Part shown: in pieces, positions 47,211-54,596 of the stretch | Numbering within the stretch: position 1 is the stretch's first letter | Layout: every line of letters starts with the position of its first letter | DNA from: Pigmentiphaga aceris | GTDB lineage: Bacteria > Pseudomonadota > Gammaproteobacteria > Burkholderiales > Burkholderiaceae_B | NCBI RefSeq assembly: GCF_008119665.1 | Contig: NZ_CP043046.1 | Span: forward strand, 1,674,001-1,738,000 | Direction of reading: 5' to 3' | DNA length: 64,000 bases | The notes under the pieces: generated by a model | Databases searched by the model: none | The model's input: only the letters and a program-made list of their open reading frames with translations | Told to the model about the DNA's origin: nothing | Translations under genes and position numbers: made by a program

Positions 47211-48581
47211 ATGGCTACGAAACCCGCTAGAAAACCGCAAGCTGCCACGGTCGATTTCGATGTCTATGTCTGGGAAGGAAAGTCTGACATCGTCGAACGT
47301 GTCAGCGCTTGTCTCGGTCATCTTGACATCGACGTGGTGCGTGCCGATGGCCTGGAAGCCACCACAGAAAAACGCGCGCAGAGTTCCACGGTTGCGATCA
47401 TTTCCGTCAGTGCCATCGATCAACCCAACTTCACGGCACCGGATTGGCGCAGCCGTCACAGCATGCCGGTGATCTGGGTAACGGCCGAACCGCGTGGTGT
47501 CGACCCACGCGTCTATCCCCCTGACTACGAGAACATCCTGGCGCTGGATTTTTCCTGCGCAGAATTGCGCACGTTGCTGTTCCGGCTGGTGGGTGACATC
47601 CGCGCCGGCTTGGCTCCCACCAGCCGGGCTGAACCCCTGGTGGCAACCTCGGTGTCCATGCGTCAGTTGCTGACGGAAGTCGAGGCATTCGCTGACTGCG
47701 ACGCCAGTGTGCTGGTGCATGGCGAGACCGGTGTCGGCAAGGAACGCATCGCGCAGATGCTTCACGAAGGGCATAGCCGCTACGGGGCCGGGCCTTTTGT
47801 GGCGGTCAACTGCGGGGCCATTCCAGATGGCTTGTTCGAGTCGCATTTTTTCGGTCATGCCAAAGGCGCGTTCACGGGCGCGCAGTTCACCCACAAGGGA
47901 TACTTTGAGCAGGCAACCGGGGGCACCTTGTTCCTGGACGAAATCGGCGACCTGCCGCTTTATCAACAGGTGAAGCTTCTGCGTGTGCTGGAAAGCAGCG
48001 CCGTCACCCGGCTGGGGTCCAGCACCGACATCGCGGTGGACTTCCGGCTGGTGGCGGCCACCAACCGCAACCTGCGTGACCTGGTGGCGCAGGACCTGTT
48101 TCGGGCTGACTTGTATTACCGCCTGGCGGTGATCGAACTCAAGGTGCCGAATCTGGAAGAGCGGGGCGGCGACGAAAAAGTGGCAATCTTCCAACGCTTG
48201 CTGGAAGACGTGGTGCAGGAAGTGTCGGTCACGTTGCCAACCTGGCTGATCAGCTTGGTGGCGTCGACTCGCTACGCAGGCAATGTGCGTGAACTGCGCA
48301 ATATTGCTGAGCGTGTCGGCATTATTCGCCGCCAACTCGGCGACTGGGATCGTGCACGCATCGAGCGTGTATTTGCGCCATTGGCCCAGGCATCGGGCGC
48401 TTCGCGCAATCCTCGCGACACGGCTGAACGCGAGCGTGTCATTTCAGCACTGGACGCCAATGGCTGGCGACGGCAGGATACCGCTCAACATCTGGGTATC
48501 AGTCGCAAGGTCTTGTGGGAAAAAATGCGCAAGTACCAGATAGCAGGTGCGGAAGCCGAGCCTGCAGGAGAAGTGGATTAG
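47211..48581 (+). CDS. Sigma-54-dependent activator of the Tad locus
   Basis: A 456-residue enhancer-binding protein. The N-terminal 120 residues look like a receiver without the phospho-acceptor pattern (VAIISVSAI in place of the Asp strand). The AAA+ core has Walker [10 protein letters not shown] near 171, the sigma-54 loop KGAFTGAQF near 220 and Walker [13 protein letters not shown] Fis-type helix-turn-helix closes the protein ([17 protein letters not shown]). Its place at the end of the Tad locus and a sigma-54-like element before the pilins suggest it drives that locus. The start is 47211; 47181 is possible but overlaps tadG. Confidence 0.93.
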   Translation: MATKPARKPQAATVDFDVYVWEGKSDIVERVSACLGHLDIDVVRADGLEATTEKRAQSSTVAIISVSAIDQPNFTAPDWRSRHSMPVIWVTAEPRGVDPRVYPPDYENILALDFSCAELRTLLFRLVGDIRAGLAPTSRAEPLVATSVSMRQLLTEVEAFADCDASVLVHGETGVGKERIAQMLHEGHSRYGAGPFVAVNCGAIPDGLFESHFFGHAKGAFTGAQFTHKGYFEQATGGTLFLDEIGDLPLYQQVKLLRVLESSAVTRLGSSTDIAVDFRLVAATNRNLRDLVAQDLFRADLYYRLAVIELKVPNLEERGGDEKVAIFQRLLEDVVQEVSVTLPTWLISLVASTRYAGNVRELRNIAERVGIIRRQLGDWDRARIERVFAPLAQASGASRNPRDTAERERVISALDANGWRRQDTAQHLGISRKVLWEKMRKYQIAGAEAEPAGEVD

Positions 48582-48758
48582 CCATATGATGGCGTCCTGG
48601 CCGTTACGCTTGGTAATGCGCCACTCAGATCGGACCGATCCATCGCACGGCCCAGTGGCGCAGACCAAATGGCGACCCATTGTGCCGATTCATCGCATCG
48701 GGATAACTACCGGTTTACCCAGGAACAGGAACGGCCATCGAGCCGGGGGACTCAGAAC

Positions 48759-49547
48759 ATGACTGTATCCGCGCGAAGCGCGTTTTCGAAGTTGCGTATG
48801 GGCTTGGCCATTGCCATGTTGCCCGGACTCGCGCTTGCTCAGACCGCGCCTTCCAGCGTCAATGCACCGCTGGCAGGCACGGGTAACGCGGTTGTCTCCG
48901 AAGCGCCCGTCACCAACGGCATCCCGGGCAACAGCACGGTTGCCGAACTGCAGCAACTGATCCAGGACCGCAGCCTGAACGAAATGCGCACCAGCTACAA
49001 CGGTCGCTACGGGGCAAGCCTGCTGTTCAAGCGCGATACGCTGACCTATTACGTGGCCTTGTTCCAGCAGCGCAATTTCTGGCGCGTGGTGAAGACCGAT
49101 TCGGAAAGTCATGCCGAGCAGGTTTATGACAGCTTTGTTGCGCAGACCCGTGATCTGGCCAGCGTCGATCTGCGTCGTATCCGTCTGGATGCCGAACGCG
49201 TGCGTACCGAACGCCTGATCGCCACCAACGAAAGCCGTCTGGGTGCCTTGCAGAACGACGTGCTGGTGCGCCAGCAACAGGAAGAGCGCGTGGCCGCTGC
49301 GCAGCAGCAGGCTCGCCAGGAAGCCGCATCGCTGGCCAGCGAGCAGCAGGCCGCACGTGCGCAGCTGATCAACCTGGAGCGTCGCATTCAAACGCTTGAA
49401 GCCGAGAACAGCGGCGGCATTCCGCCGGCAAGGTCGGAAGGCCGTGGCCAGTCGGGTCGTGCCCAGTCTGGCGCAGCGCAGTCGCAACCGGTGTCGCCGG
49501 CTCGCAGGGCCTCGTCTTCGTCGGCCAGCGACGTGTCGCAGAAGTAA
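48759..49547 (+). CDS. DUF2968 exported coiled-coil protein
   Basis: A 262-residue protein of the DUF2968 family. A signal peptide (MGLAIAMLPGLALAQ) is followed by VAELQQLIQDRSLNEMRTSY, a globular part, and a long coiled coil (about 145-215; QQQEERVAAAQQQARQEAA). The Ser/Arg/Gln-rich tail is disordered. Function unknown; periplasmic location inferred. ATG 48759 has GGGGGA upstream. The 177 bases before it hold no gene that I can see. Confidence 0.85.
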   Translation: MTVSARSAFSKLRMGLAIAMLPGLALAQTAPSSVNAPLAGTGNAVVSEAPVTNGIPGNSTVAELQQLIQDRSLNEMRTSYNGRYGASLLFKRDTLTYYVALFQQRNFWRVVKTDSESHAEQVYDSFVAQTRDLASVDLRRIRLDAERVRTERLIATNESRLGALQNDVLVRQQQEERVAAAQQQARQEAASLASEQQAARAQLINLERRIQTLEAENSGGIPPARSEGRGQSGRAQSGAAQSQPVSPARRASSSSASDVSQK

Positions 49548-49574
49548 GATTGAAGAAGTAAGGGCCGGAGAAGC

Positions 49575-49635
49575 AGGTTTTGCAGAGCCTGGTTTTGCAT
49601 AGCTAGGTTTTTACAGCTAGCTGGTTTGGCAGCTA
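49575..49635. repeat. Four degenerate 15-bp tandem repeats
   Basis: Units AGGTTTTGCAGAGCC, TGGTTTTGCATAGCT, AGGTTTTTACAGCTA and TGGTTTGGCAGCTA run in series just after the DUF2968 stop. They differ by a few bases each. Role unknown. Confidence 0.6.
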
Positions 49636-49741
49636 AGGTCATCAGGTAGTGGTCTTGTGTGTGTTCCTGTCGGTCTTGTCGATCGACAGGACAGGGGCAT
49701 CACCGAAGATAACTTTTTTGCCGATGATTTCCCCCAGCCGG

Positions 49742-49757
49742 AAATTTCTGCTATAGT
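49742..49757 (+). promoter_or_regulatory. tRNA-Arg promoter core
   Basis: AAATTTCTGC then TATAGT at 49752-49757, matching the sequence before tRNA-Ser at 27231-27248. The -35 box is not clear. Confidence 0.5.
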
Positions 49758-49772
49758 CTTCTTCTTTGCAGC

Positions 49773-49849
49773 GCGCCCGTAGCTCAGTTGGATAGAGTAC
49801 TTGGCTACGAACCAAGGGGTCGTGGGTTCGAATCCTGCCGGGCGCACCA
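49773..49849 (+). tRNA. tRNA-Arg (ACG), copy 1
   Basis: A 77-base tRNA. Acceptor GCGCCCG (49773-49779) pairs with CGGGCGC (49839-49845), then A and CCA. The anticodon loop CTACGAA carries ACG at 49807-49809, which is normally edited to ICG and reads CGU/CGC/CGA. Confidence 0.97.
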
Positions 49850-50022
49850 CTGATCATTGCGTATCAGTTGGGATGCAAAAAGAAGTTGGAAAAAAGCAGT
49901 AAAAAAGTGCAGTTTGGGCGTGCAGAAAAATACAGTTTCTGTAGAATGCGCCCTCTGCAACGAAGTAGCAGAAAGTCTGAAAAGACAGCAGTAAAAAGCA
50001 ATGCGATGTTTAGCAGTGCAAT

Positions 50023-50099
50023 GCGCCCGTAGCTCAGTTGGATAGAGTACTTGGCTACGAACCAAGGGGTCGTGGGTTCGAATCCTGCCGGGCGCACCA
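50023..50099 (+). tRNA. tRNA-Arg (ACG), copy 2
   Basis: Identical over 77 bases to copy 1, 173 bases downstream, with anticodon ACG at 50057-50059 and encoded CCA. The spacer is purine-rich and holds no gene. The two are probably one transcript ended by the hairpin at 50111. Confidence 0.97.
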
Positions 50100-50110
50100 A
50101 TATGTAGAAA

Positions 50111-50140
50111 AAGCCAGTGACTTAGTCACTGGCTTTTTTT
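50111..50140 (+). terminator. Terminator after tRNA-Arg
   Basis: AAGCCAGTGAC at 50111-50121 pairs perfectly with GTCACTGGCTT at 50125-50135, three-base loop, then T to 50140. Confidence 0.95.
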
Positions 50141-50292
50141 CGTTTGGGCGCTGCGTTTGTGATCCATCCAGCTGATCCATCCCGCTTTGTGATGCACCCA
50201 ACACCGCCTTAGATGCAAATCCGAGGAAAACGGGCATAGCGACCACGCTTGTTAATATAAAGCGCCCTCTGTTTCTCATCCCAGGCTTCCCC

Positions 50293-51195
50293 GTGAACCC
50301 CAGTACGTCGCTGTCCGGCAAAGATTATTTGTGCGCGTTGGCAGTGGTACTGATCTGGGGGTCGAACTTCGTGGTGATGAAGCTCGGGCTTCAGGGCCTG
50401 TCGCCGATGATGCTGGGCACCTTGCGCTACATCTGCGCATCCCTGGTGTTCATTCCCTTTGTGCGCCGTTCGACGGTGCCGTGGCGCTGGCTGCTGGTCT
50501 GCGGCATGCTGGCCTTCGGGCAATTCGTCTTTCTGTTTGTCGGCCTGAAGGTGGGCATGACGGCAGGCATCGCGTCGCTGGTGATGCAGACGCAGGCCTT
50601 TTTCACCATTGTGCTGGCGGCTGTATTGCTGCAGGAACGCCCGCGCGTGTATCAATGGGTGGGTGTGGCGATCAGCGCAATCGGCCTGGTGTTGATTGCG
50701 TCGGTACATGGCGATGCTCCCGGGCAAATGACCCTGATCGGTTTCCTGCTGGCGCTTACCGGGGCCTTGTCCTGGGCCGGCGCCAACATCGGCATCCGTT
50801 ATGCCATGCGAGCCAGTCCCGGCTTCGATCCGCTTGCATTCATCGTCTACAGCAGCGCAGTGCCCATCCTGCCTTTTTTTGCGCTGGCGCTGCTGGTCGA
50901 TGGCTGGTCTGCCATCACCGACATGATGTGGAACATAAGCGGGCGCGAGATATTCGCGGTGGTCTATCTGGGCGTGCTTGCCACTGTTGTTGCATACACC
51001 TTGTGGACGCGATTGCTGGTGCGCCACCCTGCAGCACGGGTGGTGCCGTTCTCGCTGCTGGTGCCAGTGGTCGGCATCTACGCCGCCTCGCTTGTCTTTG
51101 ATGAACACATGCAGGGCTGGCAGTGGGCTGGTGCTGCACTGGTCTTCAGCGGTTTGCTGTTCAACCAGTTCGGCGGACGGGTGATCCGCCGCTGA
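50293..51195 (+). CDS. EamA-family (DMT) transporter
   Basis: A 300-residue inner-membrane protein with ten predicted helices in two EamA repeats (LIWGSNFVVMKLGLQGLSP; LTGALSWAGANIGIRYAM). The end FEEHMQGWQWAGAALVFSG-like region is typical. It is probably an exporter of amino acids or metabolites; the substrate is unknown. GTG 50293 is the only plausible start; the ribosome site is weak. Confidence 0.92.
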   Translation: MNPSTSLSGKDYLCALAVVLIWGSNFVVMKLGLQGLSPMMLGTLRYICASLVFIPFVRRSTVPWRWLLVCGMLAFGQFVFLFVGLKVGMTAGIASLVMQTQAFFTIVLAAVLLQERPRVYQWVGVAISAIGLVLIASVHGDAPGQMTLIGFLLALTGALSWAGANIGIRYAMRASPGFDPLAFIVYSSAVPILPFFALALLVDGWSAITDMMWNISGREIFAVVYLGVLATVVAYTLWTRLLVRHPAARVVPFSLLVPVVGIYAASLVFDEHMQGWQWAGAALVFSGLLFNQFGGRVIRR

Positions 51196-51308
51196 TCGCA
51201 CCTGCAAGCCGCCCGCGACTGACGCGCCTAACGCGACTCACCGCCGAAAACCTCTGGAACCTCCGACCGCGCTGACGACAGCAGGCACCAAGCTGGCCTT
51301 GGGTCGTC

Positions 51309-52478
51309 TTACTCGCCCAGAAACTCCGCAACCGTATCCAGCGCCTCGATGTGATCTGCAACGGCCTTGATGATCAGCGCGATCGGTATGGCCAGCAGCA
51401 TGCCCCATACGCCCCACAGCCACGTGAACAGCAGCAGCACGATGAACACGGCCACCGGGTTCATGCGGGCAATGCGGCCCGTCATCCAGGTGGTGATCAC
51501 CGAGCCGATGATGGTAGCAATCGCCATGGATGAACCCATGGTCAGCAGAGTAGGCACGATCGTGCCGAACTGCACGAATGCCGCCACGCCGGTGCACAGC
51601 GCCACGATCAGCGGGCCGAAGTACGGAACCATGTGCAAGGCGCCGGCCGCGACTGCCCAGGTGCCCGCGTTTTCCAGCCCGATCCAGCGAAACGCAATCC
51701 AGGTGAACAAGGCCAGCGCCACATTGGTGATGACCAGCATCGCCATGTAGCGTTGAATCGAGCGATTGATCTCATCGAGCATGTGCACGCTGATCTTCTT
51801 CTGCGACAGCGTGTGCCCGGCCACCTTGATAAATTTTCGTTTGAAGGTATTGCCTGACAGCAGCAGGAAAAACACCAGGAAGATCACCATGGTTGCCTGA
51901 CCCAGGAAGGCCATGACACTCATGGAACCGGCAACGATGATGTCGCCGATATGGTTGGTGGGCCGCTCGATTACCACCGCGCGACGGGGCTCGGGTTCGC
52001 GTGCGGCTGCCTCGATGGCCGCTGCCGTGCGGCGCAGCTTGTCCAGAATCGAGCCATTGCCGCCCGTGAGTGTATTCAGTGAACTGCTGATCTTGGTAGC
52101 CACCTCGGGCATCTGATCGACAATCGCCTGCGCCTGGCCGCGCAGGGCGTACGCGCCACCCACAATCGATGTCAGCAAGGCCAGCAATACCAGCGTAGAC
52201 CCGATCACGCGCGGAATTCGGCGGCGTGCAAGAAAGGTCACCACCGGGTCAAGTGCATACGCCATGATCACGGCGATCACCAGCGGCACGACAAACTCAC
52301 GGGCCGACTGCAAGGCAAACAAGCTGGCCAGCACGGCAAGTACGATCAGCGCAGCACTGCGCGGGTTGATGCGCGGGGCCACCGGGTGGACCGGCAGGGG
52401 CTGCGCGGAGGCATGCGTCGCGGGTTCTGCGCCAACTGGCGTTGATGCCACGGGCAGCTCGATAGAGGACGGAGGCAT
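51309..52478 (-). CDS. AI-2E/PerM family membrane protein
   Basis: A 389-residue protein with about eight membrane segments and the family blocks YALDPVVTFLARRRIPR, MVPYFGPLIVAL and LWGVWGMLLAIPIALIIK. Members include AI-2 exporters and Na+/H+ antiporter-like proteins, so the substrate is open. The first 35 residues are Pro/Ala-rich and cytoplasmic. ATG 52478 is chosen with GGAAG upstream; the longer frame to 52946 overlaps the divergent small gene and is not family-like. Confidence 0.9.
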   Translation of the reverse strand: MPPSSIELPVASTPVGAEPATHASAQPLPVHPVAPRINPRSAALIVLAVLASLFALQSAREFVVPLVIAVIMAYALDPVVTFLARRRIPRVIGSTLVLLALLTSIVGGAYALRGQAQAIVDQMPEVATKISSSLNTLTGGNGSILDKLRRTAAAIEAAAREPEPRRAVVIERPTNHIGDIIVAGSMSVMAFLGQATMVIFLVFFLLLSGNTFKRKFIKVAGHTLSQKKISVHMLDEINRSIQRYMAMLVITNVALALFTWIAFRWIGLENAGTWAVAAGALHMVPYFGPLIVALCTGVAAFVQFGTIVPTLLTMGSSMAIATIIGSVITTWMTGRIARMNPVAVFIVLLLFTWLWGVWGMLLAIPIALIIKAVADHIEALDTVAEFLGE

Positions 52479-52608
52479 GGACTTCCAGGGTGGGCGTGAA
52501 CGTGCGTGGGGGTGAATGCGCGTCGTGAACACGCAGAAAACCGGGTGTTCAAAAAGTATACAAAGCAGGGTTTTGGGGCCGAAGCCGCCAGATGTAATCG
52601 CCGGGTAT

Positions 52609-52630
52609 CGCTTGCAACCCGCTTGCAACC
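52609..52630. repeat. 11-bp direct repeat in a divergent promoter region
   Basis: CGCTTGCAACC occurs twice head to tail at 52609-52619 and 52620-52630, between the divergent AI-2E and 84-residue protein genes. One helical turn apart, it may be an operator. Nothing else was recognised in the 267-base gap. Confidence 0.5.
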
Positions 52631-52745
52631 TGGGGGCTGGCGTGCAACACAGCTGTGTCGGGCCGGCACCTGTTCGGGGTGCGTTACGTGCTATATCTGC
52701 GGCCTGGAGCGGATTTTCGCTTTGACTTACTTCAAGGAGCAGGAC

Positions 52746-53000
52746 ATGTCGCGCGGAGCTGGCGAAGATTACAAGGGTTATTACATCCGGACCGAGACCC
52801 GCAAGGTCAACGGCGAGAACGCAACAAGCAGTCTGTATGACTCGGTCGCACGCATCTGGCTGGATGCCGATTCGATGGCCGACGAGACCGAACCTGATCT
52901 GCAGGTAGAAGGCGAACAGGCTTTCCCGACCGAGTTCGAGGCACACCGTTACGCCGAGCGCGTGGCGCGTCAGTACATCGACAAGCTCGAAGCGGAATGA
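52746..53000 (+). CDS. Hypothetical 84-residue protein
   Basis: A small acidic, probably cytoplasmic protein that I do not recognise. It has KGYYIRTETRKVNGENATS, then VARIWLDADSMADET, and ends in a helix EAHRYAERVARQYIDKLEAE. The strand-strand-helix look suggests a compact domain. AAGGAG 7 bases before ATG 52746 is a strong ribosome site, so it is likely expressed. It is divergent from the AI-2E gene and ends at a hairpin. Confidence 0.75.
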   Translation: MSRGAGEDYKGYYIRTETRKVNGENATSSLYDSVARIWLDADSMADETEPDLQVEGEQAFPTEFEAHRYAERVARQYIDKLEAE

Positions 53001-53002
53001 AC

Positions 53003-53033
53003 ACAGGGGCAGCGCCTGGCGGCGTGCCCCTGT
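53003..53033. terminator. Hairpin between convergent genes
   Basis: ACAGGGGCAGCGCC at 53003-53016 pairs with GGCGTGCCCCTGT at 53021-53033 with one bulged G. It begins two bases after the stop of the small gene and faces the M20 peptidase gene. No T run. Confidence 0.65.
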
Positions 53034-53084
53034 TCCATTTCATGCTGCGCTTCCCGTCACCCAGCCGGGGCGCGCTTAACAGCG

Positions 53085-54386
53085 TCAGGGAACGCCAGCC
53101 GTGGCCAGCAATACGCTCAAGTTGGCTGTCATGGCCTTGAGCAAAGCCGGGCGGTCCACGTCGATCCATTCATCCAGATTGTGGGTGCGGCCGATTTTTC
53201 CTGGCCCCATCACACCGAGTGCGATCGACGGGATGCCCAGGCTCATGGGCACGTTAGCGTCGGTCGAGCCCCAGCGGTAGCTGGTCTTGTAGCCGGCTGC
53301 CGTCAGCGCGGCATCGGCGTACTGCACGATGTCTTTCTCAGTATCGGTCTGGCCGGCAGGGCGATCCCCGAGCAGCTTGGCATCGACCGTGATCTTGCCT
53401 TCCTTGGTCGAGCGGATGCCGTTTTCGGTATCAGCCGCCTGCGCCACCACCGATAGCATGCGTTCTTCCACCCGCTTCAGGCGGGCGATGGATTCCGAGC
53501 GCATGTCGATTTCCATCCAGCCCGATTGCGGGATGGTGGTGATTGAGGTGCCGCCACCCACCATGCCGATGTTGTAGGTCGTGCGCGGGCTGGACGGCAC
53601 TTCCACCTTGGACAACTGGTTTGCCGCCTCGGCCAGTGCAAACAGCGGGTTGACCAGTCCGAAGGCATTGAAGCCCGGGCCACCCGGGCCGTTGAAAGTC
53701 ACGCGATATCGCTTGGACCCCAGGCCCGCATTGGTGATCGCGCTGATCTCGGCACCTTGCAGCGCGATGAACTGCTTGATCTTGTCCTTGAACGGGCTTT
53801 TGGTGAACAGGAAGCGCGCGCCGCGCAGGTCACCCAGGCCTTCCTTGCCCACGGTTGCCACGAACAGAATGTCGTCGCGCGTCTTGATGTCGCCGGTGTC
53901 GAGTGCGCGCGCAAAGGCCAGCATGGTGGCCAGGCCCATGGCGTCTTCACCGACACCGGGACCGGCCAGGCGGTTGCCTACCCGTTTCACCGTGGTGTCG
54001 ATGTCCGGTGCAAAGCTGGTGTCGAGATGTGCAGATACCGCCACCAGTTTGCTGTCTTTGCCGCCCGACCCCTTGCGCAGGGCGTAGACGTTGCCTTCGG
54101 CATCGATATCCACCGTCTGCAAACCCGCTTCACGCAGCAGACGCGCAAACACCTGCGCTCGTGGGCCTTCCTTGAAGGCGGGGGCAGGAATTTCCGACAA
54201 GGTGACACACTCGTCAACAATGCGGTTGTAATCGCGATCGAACGCCGCGCTTGCACGTTTGAAGGCGGCGCTGGTGATGATCCGCTGGACATCAGCCTGG
54301 GGGTCGGCCGACTGTGCACCAGCCGGTGCCGCGCTTGCCAGGCCGAGTGCCAGCCAGAAGACAGTGGTGCGGACGGACAACGGCAT
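53085..54386 (-). CDS. M20-family peptidase homologue, exported, with altered active site
   Basis: A 433-residue protein with a signal peptide (MPLSVRTTVFWLALGLASAAPAGAQ), so periplasmic. Metal-ligand blocks are SAHLDT (His 120), GPGVGEDAMG (Asp 148) and RTHNLDEW near the end; the dimerisation domain is in the middle. The usual Glu-Glu pair reads TVGKEGLGDLRG: Lys 181 stands where the catalytic base Glu is expected. It may be inactive or altered. Family members cut small peptides. ATG 54386 with GGAA upstream is chosen. It is divergent from a peptide-type ABC importer. Confidence 0.88.
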   Translation of the reverse strand: MPLSVRTTVFWLALGLASAAPAGAQSADPQADVQRIITSAAFKRASAAFDRDYNRIVDECVTLSEIPAPAFKEGPRAQVFARLLREAGLQTVDIDAEGNVYALRKGSGGKDSKLVAVSAHLDTSFAPDIDTTVKRVGNRLAGPGVGEDAMGLATMLAFARALDTGDIKTRDDILFVATVGKEGLGDLRGARFLFTKSPFKDKIKQFIALQGAEISAITNAGLGSKRYRVTFNGPGGPGFNAFGLVNPLFALAEAANQLSKVEVPSSPRTTYNIGMVGGGTSITTIPQSGWMEIDMRSESIARLKRVEERMLSVVAQAADTENGIRSTKEGKITVDAKLLGDRPAGQTDTEKDIVQYADAALTAAGYKTSYRWGSTDANVPMSLGIPSIALGVMGPGKIGRTHNLDEWIDVDRPALLKAMTANLSVLLATAGVP

Positions 54387-54596
54387 TTTCTTATTCCAAA
54401 AAACGGGGTCGCAGGCACGGCCGGGACTACGCTGGCAATGATAACTTAGCGTCATCCTCGGCACGGTAATTACCGCTTTGCTGTCGTGTGCGATAGACGC
54501 ACTAACGGCAGAAGCCAAGCTGTGCTTAAGCCCTGATTGGCTCAGGCTTTGTTATCCTGCCAGTCACTGATCCCGTCCCGCTACAGGAGTAGGCCG

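Noticed and set aside
49805-50321. Minus-strand frames across both tRNA-Arg genes ending WCARQDSNPRPLGS
   Set aside because: This peptide is the well-known false translation of a tRNA-Arg gene on the opposite strand.
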